From assembly GCA_036567965.1 (NCBI GenBank), contig DATCTN010000023.1, positions 1 to 33,216 of the forward strand: 33,216 nucleotides of DNA, given 5' to 3'. The notes beneath the pieces are model-generated. The model worked only from the letters and a program-made list of their open reading frames with translations. It was not told the DNA's origin and made no database searches. Shown here piece after piece: positions 8,154 to 16,280 of the stretch. Every line of letters begins with the position of its first letter. Positions within the stretch are counted from its first letter, which is position 1. Both the position numbers and the translations under genes were made by a program. This DNA comes from Candidatus Kryptoniota bacterium. GTDB taxonomy: Bacteria > Bacteroidota > Ignavibacteria > Kryptoniales > JAKASW01.

Positions 8154-8879
8154 TCAGCCGATCCTCACGCTACTGATGACCACGAAAAAGTCGGTTGTTA
8201 CGCCGATCAAGAAATGAAGAATGAACGGCCAGAGGATAGACTTTGTGCGGAGCGCCATCATGCCGAAGAGGATGCCGCCTGCGATGGAAGCGAAGAGCTC
8301 GCCCCCCGGACCACCGATGTGCCACATGCAGGACGGGATTGTCTGGATGCAAATTGCCAGGTTGTCTCCGACACTCCGGCGGAGGCCGAACAGAAGGAAT
8401 CCCCAGAAGAAAAACTCCCATGCGGGGTAAAAGAAAATCCCGCGTAACGATTCGAATCTTGCGAAGGCATGTAGGGAATTCCCGGCGGACTTGTCGTAAG
8501 GGAACGCCATCCGCATTTCCGGATTGAAGGAAGAAGGGTAAAGGAGCAGGAGAGCTATCAACGGAAAGAGGATCAACACAGTCATGGCACCATCTCTCCA
8601 ATTGCCTGCCGTGATTCCGTATTCTCTTAATCCTTCGTGGAAAAGGTAACGGATAATCAGAGCCGGCATTACGCCGAACAAAATAAACAAACCGGCGAAC
8701 ATGACAGCCACGTCGGACCTGATGCCGAGAATATTTCCTGAGGACGAATGAGTCCCAAGCCACATGAAATATTTGTGGGCTGCAGGAACTAGCGCCGCCA
8801 GGATCAAAATCACCGAGGGTTTGAAATCGTCGGAGCCCGTGAAGGTTTTTAAGCGGGCGATTTCAGATTTGTATGTCAT
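8154..8879 (-). CDS. CPBP (CAAX-protease-like) membrane protein with altered active site
   Basis: 241 residues from ATG 8879; this start overlaps the upstream SDR stop as ATGA, while the in-frame ATG at 8918 would overlap by 43 nt. Several transmembrane segments are apparent (about 22-40, 56-79, 98-114, 147-165, 197-210, 215-236). The CPBP/CAAX-protease hallmark EE-x-x-x-R appears here as W154-E155-F-F-F-W159, so one glutamate and the arginine are replaced. The two downstream histidines are kept: MWH187 and LH222 with D230. CPBP members include prenyl-protein proteases and bacteriocin-immunity proteins; the changed motif makes protease activity uncertain. The context suggests a role in membrane lipid or envelope processing. 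Confidence 0.7.
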   Translation of the reverse strand: MTYKSEIARLKTFTGSDDFKPSVILILAALVPAAHKYFMWLGTHSSSGNILGIRSDVAVMFAGLFILFGVMPALIIRYLFHEGLREYGITAGNWRDGAMTVLILFPLIALLLLYPSSFNPEMRMAFPYDKSAGNSLHAFARFESLRGIFFYPAWEFFFWGFLLFGLRRSVGDNLAICIQTIPSCMWHIGGPGGELFASIAGGILFGMMALRTKSILWPFILHFLIGVTTDFFVVISSVRIG

Positions 8880-9880
8880 AAATTTGCCGTGATGTAAGTC
8901 CAGTTGTGATTTATCCAATCGACAGTCGCCTCGAGTCCTTGCTTCAGCGGGGTGATCGTGTATCCAAGTTCATGATGTGCTTTCTCGCTTGAGGACGCCC
9001 AGTCGAGCAAAAATGTCTTTGCCCATTCCGGCGTTATCCTCGGATAACCGTTGAATAATTTTGCTCTCGTCAGTTCGCAATAAGCGATCGCGACCGAAAT
9101 GGTGGCCGGAACATGAATCAGGAAATATTTCCTGCCGGTGATTTCTGAAACGAGATTGAAGAAAGCGTCGTATGATATGTTTTCTCCACCGAGTATGTAG
9201 CGGCTTCCCGATATCCCGTTTTCCATTGCGAGCACCAGACCTTTTACGACATCGTCGACGAATGCGTAATTCCCGATCGCGTTCCCGTCACCCGGAACGA
9301 CACGCCATTTCCCGGTCATGTAAAGTGCAATTAGTTTTGTCGCGGAATTCGCTTCGGTCAATAGACCCGGTCCGAAGACACGGGTCGGATGCACGGTCAC
9401 CAATTCGAGTCCGCTGCTGCCGTACTCAGAAGCAACCTTGTCGGCTTCAGCTTTTGATTTCTCATAGTCGGTCAGAAGTTGTCCATGGCGGACGGTGCTT
9501 TCAATGACGGGGGACCCGTTGGACGGTCCGATTGTCATGATCGTAGATGTGTGCAAGACTCTGTCCACTCCGGCTCGCATTGAGGCCCTTATGATGTTCG
9601 CGAACCCGTCGACGTTCATTCTCGAAAAATCAGATTTGTCACGCGACCAGTTCCTTGCGTACGCCGCGAGATGATATACGCGCTTGCATCTGTGAGCTGC
9701 CGCGTAGAGACTTTCAGGGTTCAGGAGATCGCCGTAGCAAATCGCCGCGCCGATCCGACGAAGTTCAGACGTGTCGGACGTCGGTCTGCATAATGCCCTC
9801 ACTTTTTCGCCGCGCTCGACAAGGGTTCTCACAAGGTGTCTCCCGATGAATCCTGTCGCGCCGGTTACCAGTACAGTCAT
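8876..9880 (-). CDS. NAD(P)-dependent epimerase/dehydratase, HpnA/dihydroflavonol-reductase-like
   Basis: 334 residues. It has the extended-SDR nucleotide loop TGATGFIG (6-13), D51-L between strand 3 and helix 3, S112/T113 and Y139-x-x-x-K143 (DYEKSK) as catalytic residues, and HPTRVFGPG. The overall pattern, including RPTSDTSEL near residue 32-40, resembles the 'hopanoid-associated sugar epimerase'/dihydroflavonol-4-reductase branch. That suggests a lipid- or sugar-linked redox step, but the substrate is not determinable here. The gene begins with a 4-nt ATGA overlap with the DUF3108 gene and ends with another ATGA overlap with the CPBP gene, so all three are translationally coupled. Confidence 0.88.
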   Translation of the reverse strand: MTVLVTGATGFIGRHLVRTLVERGEKVRALCRPTSDTSELRRIGAAICYGDLLNPESLYAAAHRCKRVYHLAAYARNWSRDKSDFSRMNVDGFANIIRASMRAGVDRVLHTSTIMTIGPSNGSPVIESTVRHGQLLTDYEKSKAEADKVASEYGSSGLELVTVHPTRVFGPGLLTEANSATKLIALYMTGKWRVVPGDGNAIGNYAFVDDVVKGLVLAMENGISGSRYILGGENISYDAFFNLVSEITGRKYFLIHVPATISVAIAYCELTRAKLFNGYPRITPEWAKTFLLDWASSSEKAHHELGYTITPLKQGLEATVDWINHNWTYITANL

Positions 9881-10767
9881 TTTTCGCCTCTCCTTACGAT
9901 CGCGATTGTGTCGGTGGACCTCGATGCGACTGGTGGGACCCAGCCCTCACGCGTGAAAGACTCAAGCTCAACCCTGACACTCCCGACTGCAATCTTCATC
10001 TCGACGAGGAGCGGTACAGCCGCAGAGTCGGCACTTGTCCAGCCGGTCATCTTTCCATTCATCCCCGCGGAATGAGAGTCGGACCAGTCTCCGGTTGTTT
10101 CAAATCTGTGTGCAAGAACCGGTTCGTCGGACAGTCCGATAGTTATCTTCTCGATTTCTTTATGGAAGATTATCTGAGTCTTCTTCAGGCAATTTTGCAT
10201 GATGAGCGGAACAGTTAGCCGATATCCTGAACCTGATAGGGCTCGGACAAACATCATAAATCCGAGCGCGTCGAAGCATTGCTCTTCGCAATAAATTTTT
10301 GTGGTGGTTGTGTCTTTGCCGTCGTCTATGCCTGTCATCGTTTCGATGCTCGTGCAAGAATCATAGGAGAAATCCGCACCGCTTCTTGCGCTGCTGTTGT
10401 CTATGAATCTGAAATCGCAGTTTCGGGGATTATGTGAGGAGAGTGTCGCCCGGTTAATCAGGTCCACGTTCACGAACGGGAGTCCGGCAGCGGAGCGGGC
10501 TCGTGCGACGAGCCTGTACAGCTGCGGGTCTTGCTGACTCACTCGCTCCTGATACATGAAAACACTACCGAGTCGGACAAATCCCCACTTCACTTTGAAC
10601 TGCAGTTGCTCTCCGACTTTGAAGGGCGCTTCATTGTAGTTCGAGTTGTTCACATACCACTGAGCCTGAGAAACCTGCAAAAGGACCACGAGAAGAAAAA
10701 CCGACCGCACGGCTGCAATCAAAGACTTGTGACCTTGTTTTCTCACGTTTCTTGGATTTGTGTTCAT
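9877..10767 (-). CDS. Exported DUF3108-family protein
   Basis: 296 residues from ATG 10767, selected because GAGGG lies about 10 nt upstream and a signal peptide follows (AAVRSVFLLVVLLQVSQAQ). ATG 10788 is an alternative that overlaps the preceding micropeptide stop. The mature chain has the DUF3108 pattern: FKVGEQLQFKVKWGFVRLGS near the N-terminus, then FDALGFMMFVRAL, and the end block GKMTGWTSADSAAVPLLVEM followed by KIAVGSVRVEL. DUF3108 proteins are periplasmic or outer-membrane-facing and of unknown function. It is encoded between an ABC transporter and lipid-type enzymes, so a periplasmic lipid-carrier or sensor role is a reasonable guess, no more. Confidence 0.78.
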   Translation of the reverse strand: MNTNPRNVRKQGHKSLIAAVRSVFLLVVLLQVSQAQWYVNNSNYNEAPFKVGEQLQFKVKWGFVRLGSVFMYQERVSQQDPQLYRLVARARSAAGLPFVNVDLINRATLSSHNPRNCDFRFIDNSSARSGADFSYDSCTSIETMTGIDDGKDTTTTKIYCEEQCFDALGFMMFVRALSGSGYRLTVPLIMQNCLKKTQIIFHKEIEKITIGLSDEPVLAHRFETTGDWSDSHSAGMNGKMTGWTSADSAAVPLLVEMKIAVGSVRVELESFTREGWVPPVASRSTDTIAIVRRGEK

Positions 10768-10780
10768 CGAAGTCACGCCC

Positions 10781-10918
10781 TCATTCATATCGGAGAAACG
10801 CACCCGCGCCGGATTTCAACAATGCCTTCACTGCTCTGAAAAGAATTCCGCCAAGAACCGCTGCTCCACCGGCTGCCAGGAGCAGGTATGTTGCTGATGA
10901 CTTCAGTATTGTATCCAT
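10781..10918 (-). CDS. 45-residue single-span membrane micropeptide
   Basis: Reading back from ATG 10918 gives MDTILKSSATYLLLAAGGAA, then VLGGILFRAVKALLKSGAGA and FLRYE, 45 residues with one glycine/alanine-rich hydrophobic span (about 10-28) and a basic amphipathic tail. A strong Shine-Dalgarno (GAGGAAAG) lies 3-10 nt upstream. It sits in the 203-bp space between the ABC ATPase stop (10970) and the DUF3108 start and ends 13 nt before the latter. Small membrane peptides of this kind often accompany transporter or lipid-enzyme complexes. No known family is recognised; conservation would decide whether it is real. Confidence 0.55.
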   Translation of the reverse strand: MDTILKSSATYLLLAAGGAAVLGGILFRAVKALLKSGAGAFLRYE

Positions 10919-10969
10919 GACTTTCCTCGTTTGTAGATCTTGATTCGATTTTCTGGAATCTCGTTTTCA

Positions 10970-11746
10970 TTACGCTTCAATTTGATTCCTGTCGACTACT
11001 TCCGTGTCACCGATTTGTAAGCGATCCGTAAAAGTTTTGGCGGATCGGTCCACATCGATAGCGCGCAATCTTCCGTCCTCGAGCCTGAAAACCACATCGG
11101 CGTATTCTGTAAGTCTCAGATCGTGGCTCGCGACAATGACGCAGCGGTTATCCGTTTTCGCGATCGAATGGAGAATTTTTATTATGCCGAATCCCTGCGC
11201 GGAATCAAGAGATGCTGTCGGTTCGTCTGCGAGGAGAAGAGACGGCGTGTTCACAGATGCGCGGGCGATCGCGACTCGCTGTTTCTCCCCCTGACTCAGG
11301 TTCGTGGGATAGCGGCCGGCCAGATGACCGGCGCCGACTTTTTCAAGAGCCGCTCGCGCATTCCATTTTGTCGAGATGCCGCTCTCTCCTAAAAACTCCG
11401 ATGGGAGGGCGACATTCTCGACCACGGTCAACCAATCGAGGAGAAGAAAATTCTGGAATATGAACCCGATCTTTTCTGCCCTGAAAGCTTGCACGCTTTT
11501 GCGATCGACACTTGCAAGATCTGTCCCATTGATTCGAATTGTTCCCGATGTAGGTTTCACAAATCCTGCAATGAGCATCAGCAATGTTGTTTTCCCGCTC
11601 CCACTTGGACCCAGGATAAGCGAAAGTTGTCCTCTGCGGAAAACCGCCGATGTCTCGATCACTGCGTTGATTTTGTGGTGATCCTCCGGGTATGTTTTGG
11701 AAACCCTTTCCATCAGGACGACTTCAGTTGGGTCGTTGACTCTCAT
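10970..11746 (-). CDS. ABC transporter ATP-binding protein (LolD/MacB class)
   Basis: 258 residues from ATG 11746, which has GGAGG 7 nt upstream and overlaps the permease stop as ATGA. A longer ORF from 11941 lies inside the permease gene and is rejected. Walker A is GPSGSGKT (46-53), the signature is LSQGEKQRVAIARA, Walker B is LLLADEPTASLD, and the switch histidine is in VASHD. The Q-loop reads FIFQNFLLLDWLTVVENVAL. This is the class of ATPase that powers lipoprotein release (LolD) or MacB-type efflux rather than import. With the single adjacent FtsX-like permease it should form a homodimeric-permease transporter for a lipid, lipoprotein or peptide substrate. Confidence 0.92.
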   Translation of the reverse strand: MRVNDPTEVVLMERVSKTYPEDHHKINAVIETSAVFRRGQLSLILGPSGSGKTTLLMLIAGFVKPTSGTIRINGTDLASVDRKSVQAFRAEKIGFIFQNFLLLDWLTVVENVALPSEFLGESGISTKWNARAALEKVGAGHLAGRYPTNLSQGEKQRVAIARASVNTPSLLLADEPTASLDSAQGFGIIKILHSIAKTDNRCVIVASHDLRLTEYADVVFRLEDGRLRAIDVDRSAKTFTDRLQIGDTEVVDRNQIEA

Positions 11747-12867
11747 GTGAATGCCTCCGAAGGATAAATTTTTCTGATTCGACGGATGGATATGATCGCA
11801 CTTATATAACCAACTGCGATTGAAATGGCCTGTACCAGGATGATCTGCTGGAGATTTGTTTCGGTAGTGAGCTCCGGAAATAGACTCTCGAGAATTGTCA
11901 TGAGCGGAAAAAAGAAAACGAGTGTCGAAAGACTCCCGCAAAGCGAGAGGACAAGAGCTTGACCGGTTATAAATCGGGGTAGAAAATTTGAGGGTGAACC
12001 TAAAGCCATCATGACAGCGAAACTCCTGCGGTTTTCGGTAATATTCATTGTGAGAATTGCAGTGAGTATCGTGCCCAGCACAAACGCCGAGATGAATGCA
12101 ATGATCCAGAGTATCGGAAGGAAACCCGCGCGCATTTCATTTAGATTGTTTCTCGTGAATTCTCCCTGCGTGTAGACTTCGATTCCCGGGATTGTCTTCT
12201 TGATGCGGGTGACTACCGAATCGATGTCGTTCGATTTCGACACAGACACTAAATAACACGATACGATGCCCGGATATCCAAGTATCTCCTGTGCTTGCGC
12301 GAGTGTCGTGAAAGCATACTGGATCACGAACATGTTCGTGCCTGAGGAAATCCCGACGACCTTCAGATTTTCCTTGTGGATCGTCACGTAATCCCCAATT
12401 CGTATGTTGCATTTGTCCGCGAACGAGCGGTCAAGAACGATCTCGCCCGATTGTTTTACGCGTCTGCCGGATACAATGCCGGGCGGACCGCCGCGCTTGT
12501 CAGGTGCCAGGTATCCGGCGATTTCTATTGTGGAGGTGTGTCCGTTTGCCCTCGCCTGTCCGAGGACGTACAAGACGGGTTCGACGGTATCGACACCGTC
12601 GATCTTCTTCAGCTTCTCACCCATTGTCGAAAAGAGGACCGACGACCCGCGCATTATGTTTGTGACCCCGTCCTGGAGGACCCAGAGGTCAGCGCTGTTT
12701 CGATTTATGTAAGTCATTGAACCCACCTCTACGCCGCGATACACAGAGAGAAGGAAGAGCATTAACGTGGCGCAAAGACTGCCTGACCCGATCGTGAACA
12801 GGGTCCTGACCGGCTGCTTCATGACCGACTTCAGGGAGTACCTCAATGTGTTTTTCATAATTGACAT
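11743..12867 (-). CDS. FtsX/MacB-like ABC transporter permease
   Basis: 374 residues. Topology is that of the MacB/LolE superfamily: a transmembrane helix near residues 22-43, a large periplasmic domain (about 44-248, with the MacB-PCD-like stretch IEIAGYLAPDKRG and SGEIVLDRSFADKCNIRIGD), then three helices at about 250-276, 300-325 and 340-362. The cytoplasmic loop contains ITENRRSFAVMMALGSP, typical of FtsX domains. ATG 12867 is used; ATG 12858 is equally possible. It is the first gene of the minus-strand run and is coupled to the ATPase by a 4-nt overlap. A separate promoter could not be identified in the 197-bp divergent region it shares with efp. Confidence 0.9.
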   Translation of the reverse strand: MSIMKNTLRYSLKSVMKQPVRTLFTIGSGSLCATLMLFLLSVYRGVEVGSMTYINRNSADLWVLQDGVTNIMRGSSVLFSTMGEKLKKIDGVDTVEPVLYVLGQARANGHTSTIEIAGYLAPDKRGGPPGIVSGRRVKQSGEIVLDRSFADKCNIRIGDYVTIHKENLKVVGISSGTNMFVIQYAFTTLAQAQEILGYPGIVSCYLVSVSKSNDIDSVVTRIKKTIPGIEVYTQGEFTRNNLNEMRAGFLPILWIIAFISAFVLGTILTAILTMNITENRRSFAVMMALGSPSNFLPRFITGQALVLSLCGSLSTLVFFFPLMTILESLFPELTTETNLQQIILVQAISIAVGYISAIISIRRIRKIYPSEAFT

Positions 12868-12994
12868 CGGTATCTTAGCTCGCTGCGCAGATCAGGATGT
12901 CATTCAGCTGTCAGTTTTGTGTAAAAGAAATCCGTTTGTCCGGACTCCGTCCATCACGGCGAGGCGTCCCACTTTTCAGCCTCTCCGCTCAACC

Positions 12995-13023
12995 TTGATT
13001 CTTGGGGCTTCCAAAACTATATT
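12995..13023 (+). promoter_or_regulatory. Sigma70-like promoter of efp-accB-accC
   Basis: TTGATT (12995-13000), an exact 17-nt spacer and TATATT (13018-13023), 42 bp before the efp ATG. The promoter would lie within any longer efp reading frame starting at 13002, which supports the downstream start. Confidence 0.65.
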
Positions 13024-13064
13024 TTTTGGCAATATCCACGAAACATCAAGATTTATGGGAGTTT

Positions 13065-13625
13065 ATGGCAAGCACAACAGATTTTAGAGCTGGTTTGACT
13101 ATCCGTTACAACAACGACCTTTGGACAATCGTAGAGTTTCAGCATGTCAACCCGGGTAATTGGCGGGCATTTGTCCGCGCCAAGATGAAGAACCTGAAGA
13201 CCGGGCGTGTAATTGAAAATAGATTCCGCGCAGGCGAAGCAGTCGAAATCGTCAGGATCGAAACCCGCAATTACCAGTACCTCTATCGCGACGGCGAAAT
13301 GCTCGTGTTCATGGAAAACGAGACGTTCGAACAGATTCACGTTCCGGTAGACGTTGTTGGCGAAGGAGCAAGATTCCTCAAGGAGAATGAAACCGTTCAG
13401 ATAGCTTTCAACGACACGGAGATACTGGGCGTTGAAGTCCCGATATTTGTTAACTTGCGAGTCGTCGAGACGGAGCCCGGCATGAAGGGAGACAGCGTCA
13501 ACAACGTCATGAAGCCGGCGAAGCTCGAGACTGGCGCATCAGTGAACGTCCCCATATTCGTCAACGAGGGAGATCTTCTGAAGATAGACACGCGCACCGC
13601 TGAGTACGTGGAGCGGGTGAAGTAA
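13065..13625 (+). CDS. efp: Elongation factor P
   Basis: 186 residues from ATG 13065, the normal EF-P length; a GGGAG precedes it, and the in-frame ATG at 13002 overlaps the -10 box and lacks homology. EF-P binds between the P and E sites and relieves ribosome stalling at polyproline. The three beta-barrel domains are recognisable by DFRAGLTIRY (N-terminus), TFEQIHVPVDVVGEGARFLKE truncated here to its core pattern TFEQI, and the end signature KIDTRTAEYVERVK. The loop that in E. coli carries modified Lys34 reads NPGNWRA, so the tip is Asn32. I recall PGN-type loops in Chlorobi and Bacteroidetes EF-P. The next genes accB-accC follow in the same orientation, a common arrangement. Confidence 0.96.
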   Translation: MASTTDFRAGLTIRYNNDLWTIVEFQHVNPGNWRAFVRAKMKNLKTGRVIENRFRAGEAVEIVRIETRNYQYLYRDGEMLVFMENETFEQIHVPVDVVGEGARFLKENETVQIAFNDTEILGVEVPIFVNLRVVETEPGMKGDSVNNVMKPAKLETGASVNVPIFVNEGDLLKIDTRTAEYVERVK

Positions 13626-13697
13626 TCGGTCGGGAGGTATCCGCCCGGGTTCGCTAGCGGCGGTGCTTTCTGCCTTTCTTATTTTATCGGAGACGAC

Positions 13698-14195
13698 ATG
13701 GACATTAGCTACATCAAGAAGCTCATAAAACTTCTGGACGAGAGCGGGATAGACGAGATTGAGATCGAGGAGGATGGCAAGAAGGTAAGGGTAAGCAAAG
13801 CTCACCATAATTCAAGCGCGATCCCCTTCTATTATCCTGCCGCGATGCCTTACCAGCAGGCACCTCCGCCTCCACAGGCGCCTCCGCCCGGATCCGATCC
13901 GGCACCTCAGGATGCATCGTCTCCCACCACGGCACCACAAGCTCCGGAAAAGAAGTACCACGAGGTCCGCTCACCGATCGTTGGCACTTTTTACCGCGCA
14001 CCTGCGCCAAATGCCGACCCATATGTGGAAGCAGGTTCGGACATTCAGAAGGGTTCGGTCCTCTGTATAATCGAGGCGATGAAACTCATGAACGAAATCG
14101 AATCCGAAGTTTCAGGTAAAGTCGTTCAGATTCTCGTGGAGAACGGGCAGGCGGTCGAGTACAACCAGCCACTCTTCCTGGTCGAACCGGCCTAG
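13698..14195 (+). CDS. accB: Acetyl-CoA carboxylase biotin carboxyl carrier protein
   Basis: 165 residues, usual BCCP length. The N-terminal part ([20 protein letters not shown]) is the helical region that binds biotin carboxylase. A proline/alanine-rich linker follows (about 45-85, [10 protein letters not shown]). The C-terminal biotinyl domain begins near [13 protein letters not shown] and carries EAMKLMNE with biotin-accepting Lys129. It shuttles the carboxyl group from biotin carboxylase to the carboxyltransferase in the first step of fatty-acid synthesis. A GGAG lies 6-9 nt before the ATG. The partner accC follows 177 nt downstream, across a palindromic repeat. Confidence 0.96.
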   Translation: MDISYIKKLIKLLDESGIDEIEIEEDGKKVRVSKAHHNSSAIPFYYPAAMPYQQAPPPPQAPPPGSDPAPQDASSPTTAPQAPEKKYHEVRSPIVGTFYRAPAPNADPYVEAGSDIQKGSVLCIIEAMKLMNEIESEVSGKVVQILVENGQAVEYNQPLFLVEPA

Positions 14196-14227
14196 GTGAG
14201 TATTGGGAGAGTTGCAGGAACTTGGAG

Positions 14228-14358
14228 CAAATTCGAAATACGAAATCCAAACCCTTAACAATTATGAAGTCCGAATATCAAAACCAGGAGTTAGATACGT
14301 TTGAATTTCGATTTTGGAATTTGTTTACGATTTAGTGCTTAGTATCTAGAATTTTATT
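14228..14358. repeat. Decayed palindromic intergenic repeat, copy A (before accC)
   Basis: The accB-accC gap is filled with A/T-rich half-palindromes: ATTCGAAATACGAAATCC on the left and GAATTTCGATTTTGGAATTT on the right, ending in TAGAATTTTATT (14347-14358). The end block matches that of a second element at 15733-15866. Such gaps are non-coding and resemble dispersed palindromic repeats seen in many environmental genomes. Confidence 0.5.
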
Positions 14359-14372
14359 AGAGAAGGATTTGA

Positions 14373-15713
14373 GTGTTCAAGAAGATACTGATCGCAAATA
14401 GAGGCGAGATAGCTCTCCGGATCATCAGGACCTGCAAGGAGATGGGGATCGAGACGGTGGCCGTTTACTCGGAGGCCGACCGTGATTCGCTTCATGTGCG
14501 GTTCGCCGACGAAGCAGTTTGCATCGGTCCGCCGCCGGGGCGTGAGAGCTACTTAAGTATTCCTCGGATCATCTCTGCCGCGGAGATTACAAACGCGGAT
14601 GCAATCCATCCAGGATACGGATTCCTCGCGGAGAACGCGAAGTTCTCCGAGATTTGCGAGAGCAGCGGCATAAAATTCATAGGCCCATCACCCGCGATGA
14701 TCAATGCGATGGGCGACAAAGCATTTGCCAAGGACACGATGCGCAAAGCGGGTGTGCCCGTTGTCCCCGGCAGTGACGGCGTTATTGAAGACATGAAATC
14801 GGCGAAAGAGATTGCCGACGGGATCGGGTACCCTGTGATAATCAAGGCAACTGCCGGCGGCGGCGGAAAAGGAATGCGACTCGTCTGGAACGCCGACGAG
14901 TTCGAGAAGCAATTTCAGATGGCGCGGACAGAAGCCGAAGCCGCATTCGCCAACCCGAGCGTTTATATAGAAAAATATGTCGAGGGACCCCGACACATCG
15001 AGTTCCAGATCTTCGGCGACCAGCACGGCGAAGTCATTCATCTCGGCGAGCGAGAATGTTCGATACAGCGGAGGCATCAAAAACTAATCGAGGAATCGCC
15101 TTCTCCGATGATGGACTCCGAGCTGCGTGAAAAGATGGGCGCTGCCGCCATCAAAGGCGCAAAAAGCGTGAAGTACGAAGGGGCGGGAACGATCGAGTTC
15201 CTCGTCGACAAGTACAGGAATTTTTATTTCATGGAAATGAACACGAGGATTCAGGTCGAGCACCCCGTCACGGAACAGGTTACGGGCATGGACCTCGTGA
15301 GAGAACAGATCAATATTGCGGCGGGCGCGAAGGTCGGGAAGAAGAAGCTGAAACAAACAGGCCATGCAATCGAATGCAGGATAAACGCCGAAGATCCCTA
15401 CAAAGATTTTCGGCCCAACCCGGGAACGATTACTGGTTTCCACACGCCCGGAGGTTACGGCGTCCGCATCGATTCTCACGCATACGTCGGTTATAAGATT
15501 CCACCGTATTACGATTCGCTGGTGGGAAAACTGATCACGTTCGGCTCAAACAGGAACGAAGCGATCGACCGGATGTACCGTGCTCTCGAAGAATTTATCG
15601 TCGAAGGCGTTGCCACGACGATTCCGTTTCATATGAAAGTCATGAAAGACGAGCGATTCAGAAAAGGCGAATTCGATACTCACTTCCTGGACTCATTCAA
15701 TTTTGCGGACTAA
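14373..15713 (+). CDS. accC: Acetyl-CoA carboxylase, biotin carboxylase subunit
   Basis: 446 residues from GTG 14373 with AAGGA 6-10 nt upstream; length matches the family (about 445-450). It carboxylates the biotin on AccB using ATP and bicarbonate. It starts with [20 protein letters not shown], the standard beginning of biotin carboxylases. The glycine-rich ATP-grasp loop [10 protein letters not shown] (about residue 161-170), the HIEFQIFGD strand, the [16 protein letters not shown] segment and [14 protein letters not shown] (about 288-301, metal and bicarbonate site) are all present. It is flanked by similar palindromic repeats on both sides and followed by an intrinsic terminator. Confidence 0.97.
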   Translation: MFKKILIANRGEIALRIIRTCKEMGIETVAVYSEADRDSLHVRFADEAVCIGPPPGRESYLSIPRIISAAEITNADAIHPGYGFLAENAKFSEICESSGIKFIGPSPAMINAMGDKAFAKDTMRKAGVPVVPGSDGVIEDMKSAKEIADGIGYPVIIKATAGGGGKGMRLVWNADEFEKQFQMARTEAEAAFANPSVYIEKYVEGPRHIEFQIFGDQHGEVIHLGERECSIQRRHQKLIEESPSPMMDSELREKMGAAAIKGAKSVKYEGAGTIEFLVDKYRNFYFMEMNTRIQVEHPVTEQVTGMDLVREQINIAAGAKVGKKKLKQTGHAIECRINAEDPYKDFRPNPGTITGFHTPGGYGVRIDSHAYVGYKIPPYYDSLVGKLITFGSNRNEAIDRMYRALEEFIVEGVATTIPFHMKVMKDERFRKGEFDTHFLDSFNFAD

Positions 15714-15732
15714 AGTGGGACACAAGGCAGCT

Positions 15733-15866
15733 GAAATCCCGAATCCTAATCTCTAAACTCTAAAGAAATGTGAATGACATAAATCCAAAGTATCAAACCC
15801 TCGGGTTTTGAGATTTTTTTTCGAGTTTGTCCCGTATTTCGAATTTTGTATTTAGAATTTTATTTT
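15733..15866. repeat. Decayed palindromic intergenic repeat, copy B (after accC)
   Basis: Related to copy A: the right half reads CGTATTTCGAATTTTGTATT and then TAGAATTTTATT, and the left half has GAAATCCCGAATCC. It contains the accC terminator. Together the two copies bracket accC. Confidence 0.45.
15793..15821 (+). terminator. Rho-independent terminator after accC
   Basis: TCAAACC and GGTTTTGA pair (one bulged T) around a CTCG tetraloop, followed by GA and a run of eight T at 15814-15821. It lies 80 bp after the accC stop and separates efp-accB-accC from the gcv genes. Confidence 0.7.
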
Positions 15867-15899
15867 GACGATTGTTCAGATATTTAACAGGAGATTTAT

Positions 15900-16280
15900 A
15901 TGGAGTTTCCCTCAAACCTGAAGTATACGAAAGACCACGAGTGGATCCGCGTCGAAGGCGAGACCGGTGTGGTTGGGATAACTGATTACGCGCAGGGCGA
16001 ACTCGGAGACGTCGTGTACGTCGAAGTTCCTGCCGTAGGAACCAAACTTGAGCAAGGAAAGCAATTCGGAACAATCGAAGCGGTGAAGACAGTTTCGGAT
16101 CTTTACGCACCCGTAAGCGGAGAGATTATCGCAGTGAACGAGGGGCTCAAGGACTCACCTGAAGTGGTCAACAAGGATCCGTATAAGGGCGGCTGGATGG
16201 TGAAGGTGAAGATCGCGAACAAGAGCGAGCTGAACAATCTCCTGGACCCGGTGAAGTACCAGGAGATGGTCGGCCACTGA
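15900..16280 (+). CDS. gcvH: Glycine cleavage system H protein
   Basis: 126 residues, standard length. The lipoyl domain shows [13 protein letters not shown] at the start and [20 protein letters not shown] with lipoyl-lysine K63. GcvH carries the aminomethyl group from P protein to T protein during glycine oxidation. AGGAG lies 7-11 nt before the ATG. The stop overlaps the next possible start as TGATG. No glycine riboswitch is visible in the 15714-15899 leader. Confidence 0.97.
   Translation: MEFPSNLKYTKDHEWIRVEGETGVVGITDYAQGELGDVVYVEVPAVGTKLEQGKQFGTIEAVKTVSDLYAPVSGEIIAVNEGLKDSPEVVNKDPYKGGWMVKVKIANKSELNNLLDPVKYQEMVGH

Noticed and set aside
10970-11941. Longer ABC ATPase start at 11941
   Set aside because: The extra 65 residues lie inside the permease gene and lack homology; ATG 11746 has GGAGG and an ATGA overlap.
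13002-13064. Longer EF-P start at 13002
   Set aside because: It overlaps the predicted -10 box and would add 21 residues unknown in EF-P.
15714-15899. Glycine riboswitch expected before gcvH
   Set aside because: No conserved glycine-aptamer blocks are visible; the gap holds a terminator and a palindromic repeat instead.
15793-16110. 105-residue minus-strand frame opposite gcvH
   Set aside because: It is antisense to gcvH and ends in translated repeat sequence (ILNTKFEIRDK type).
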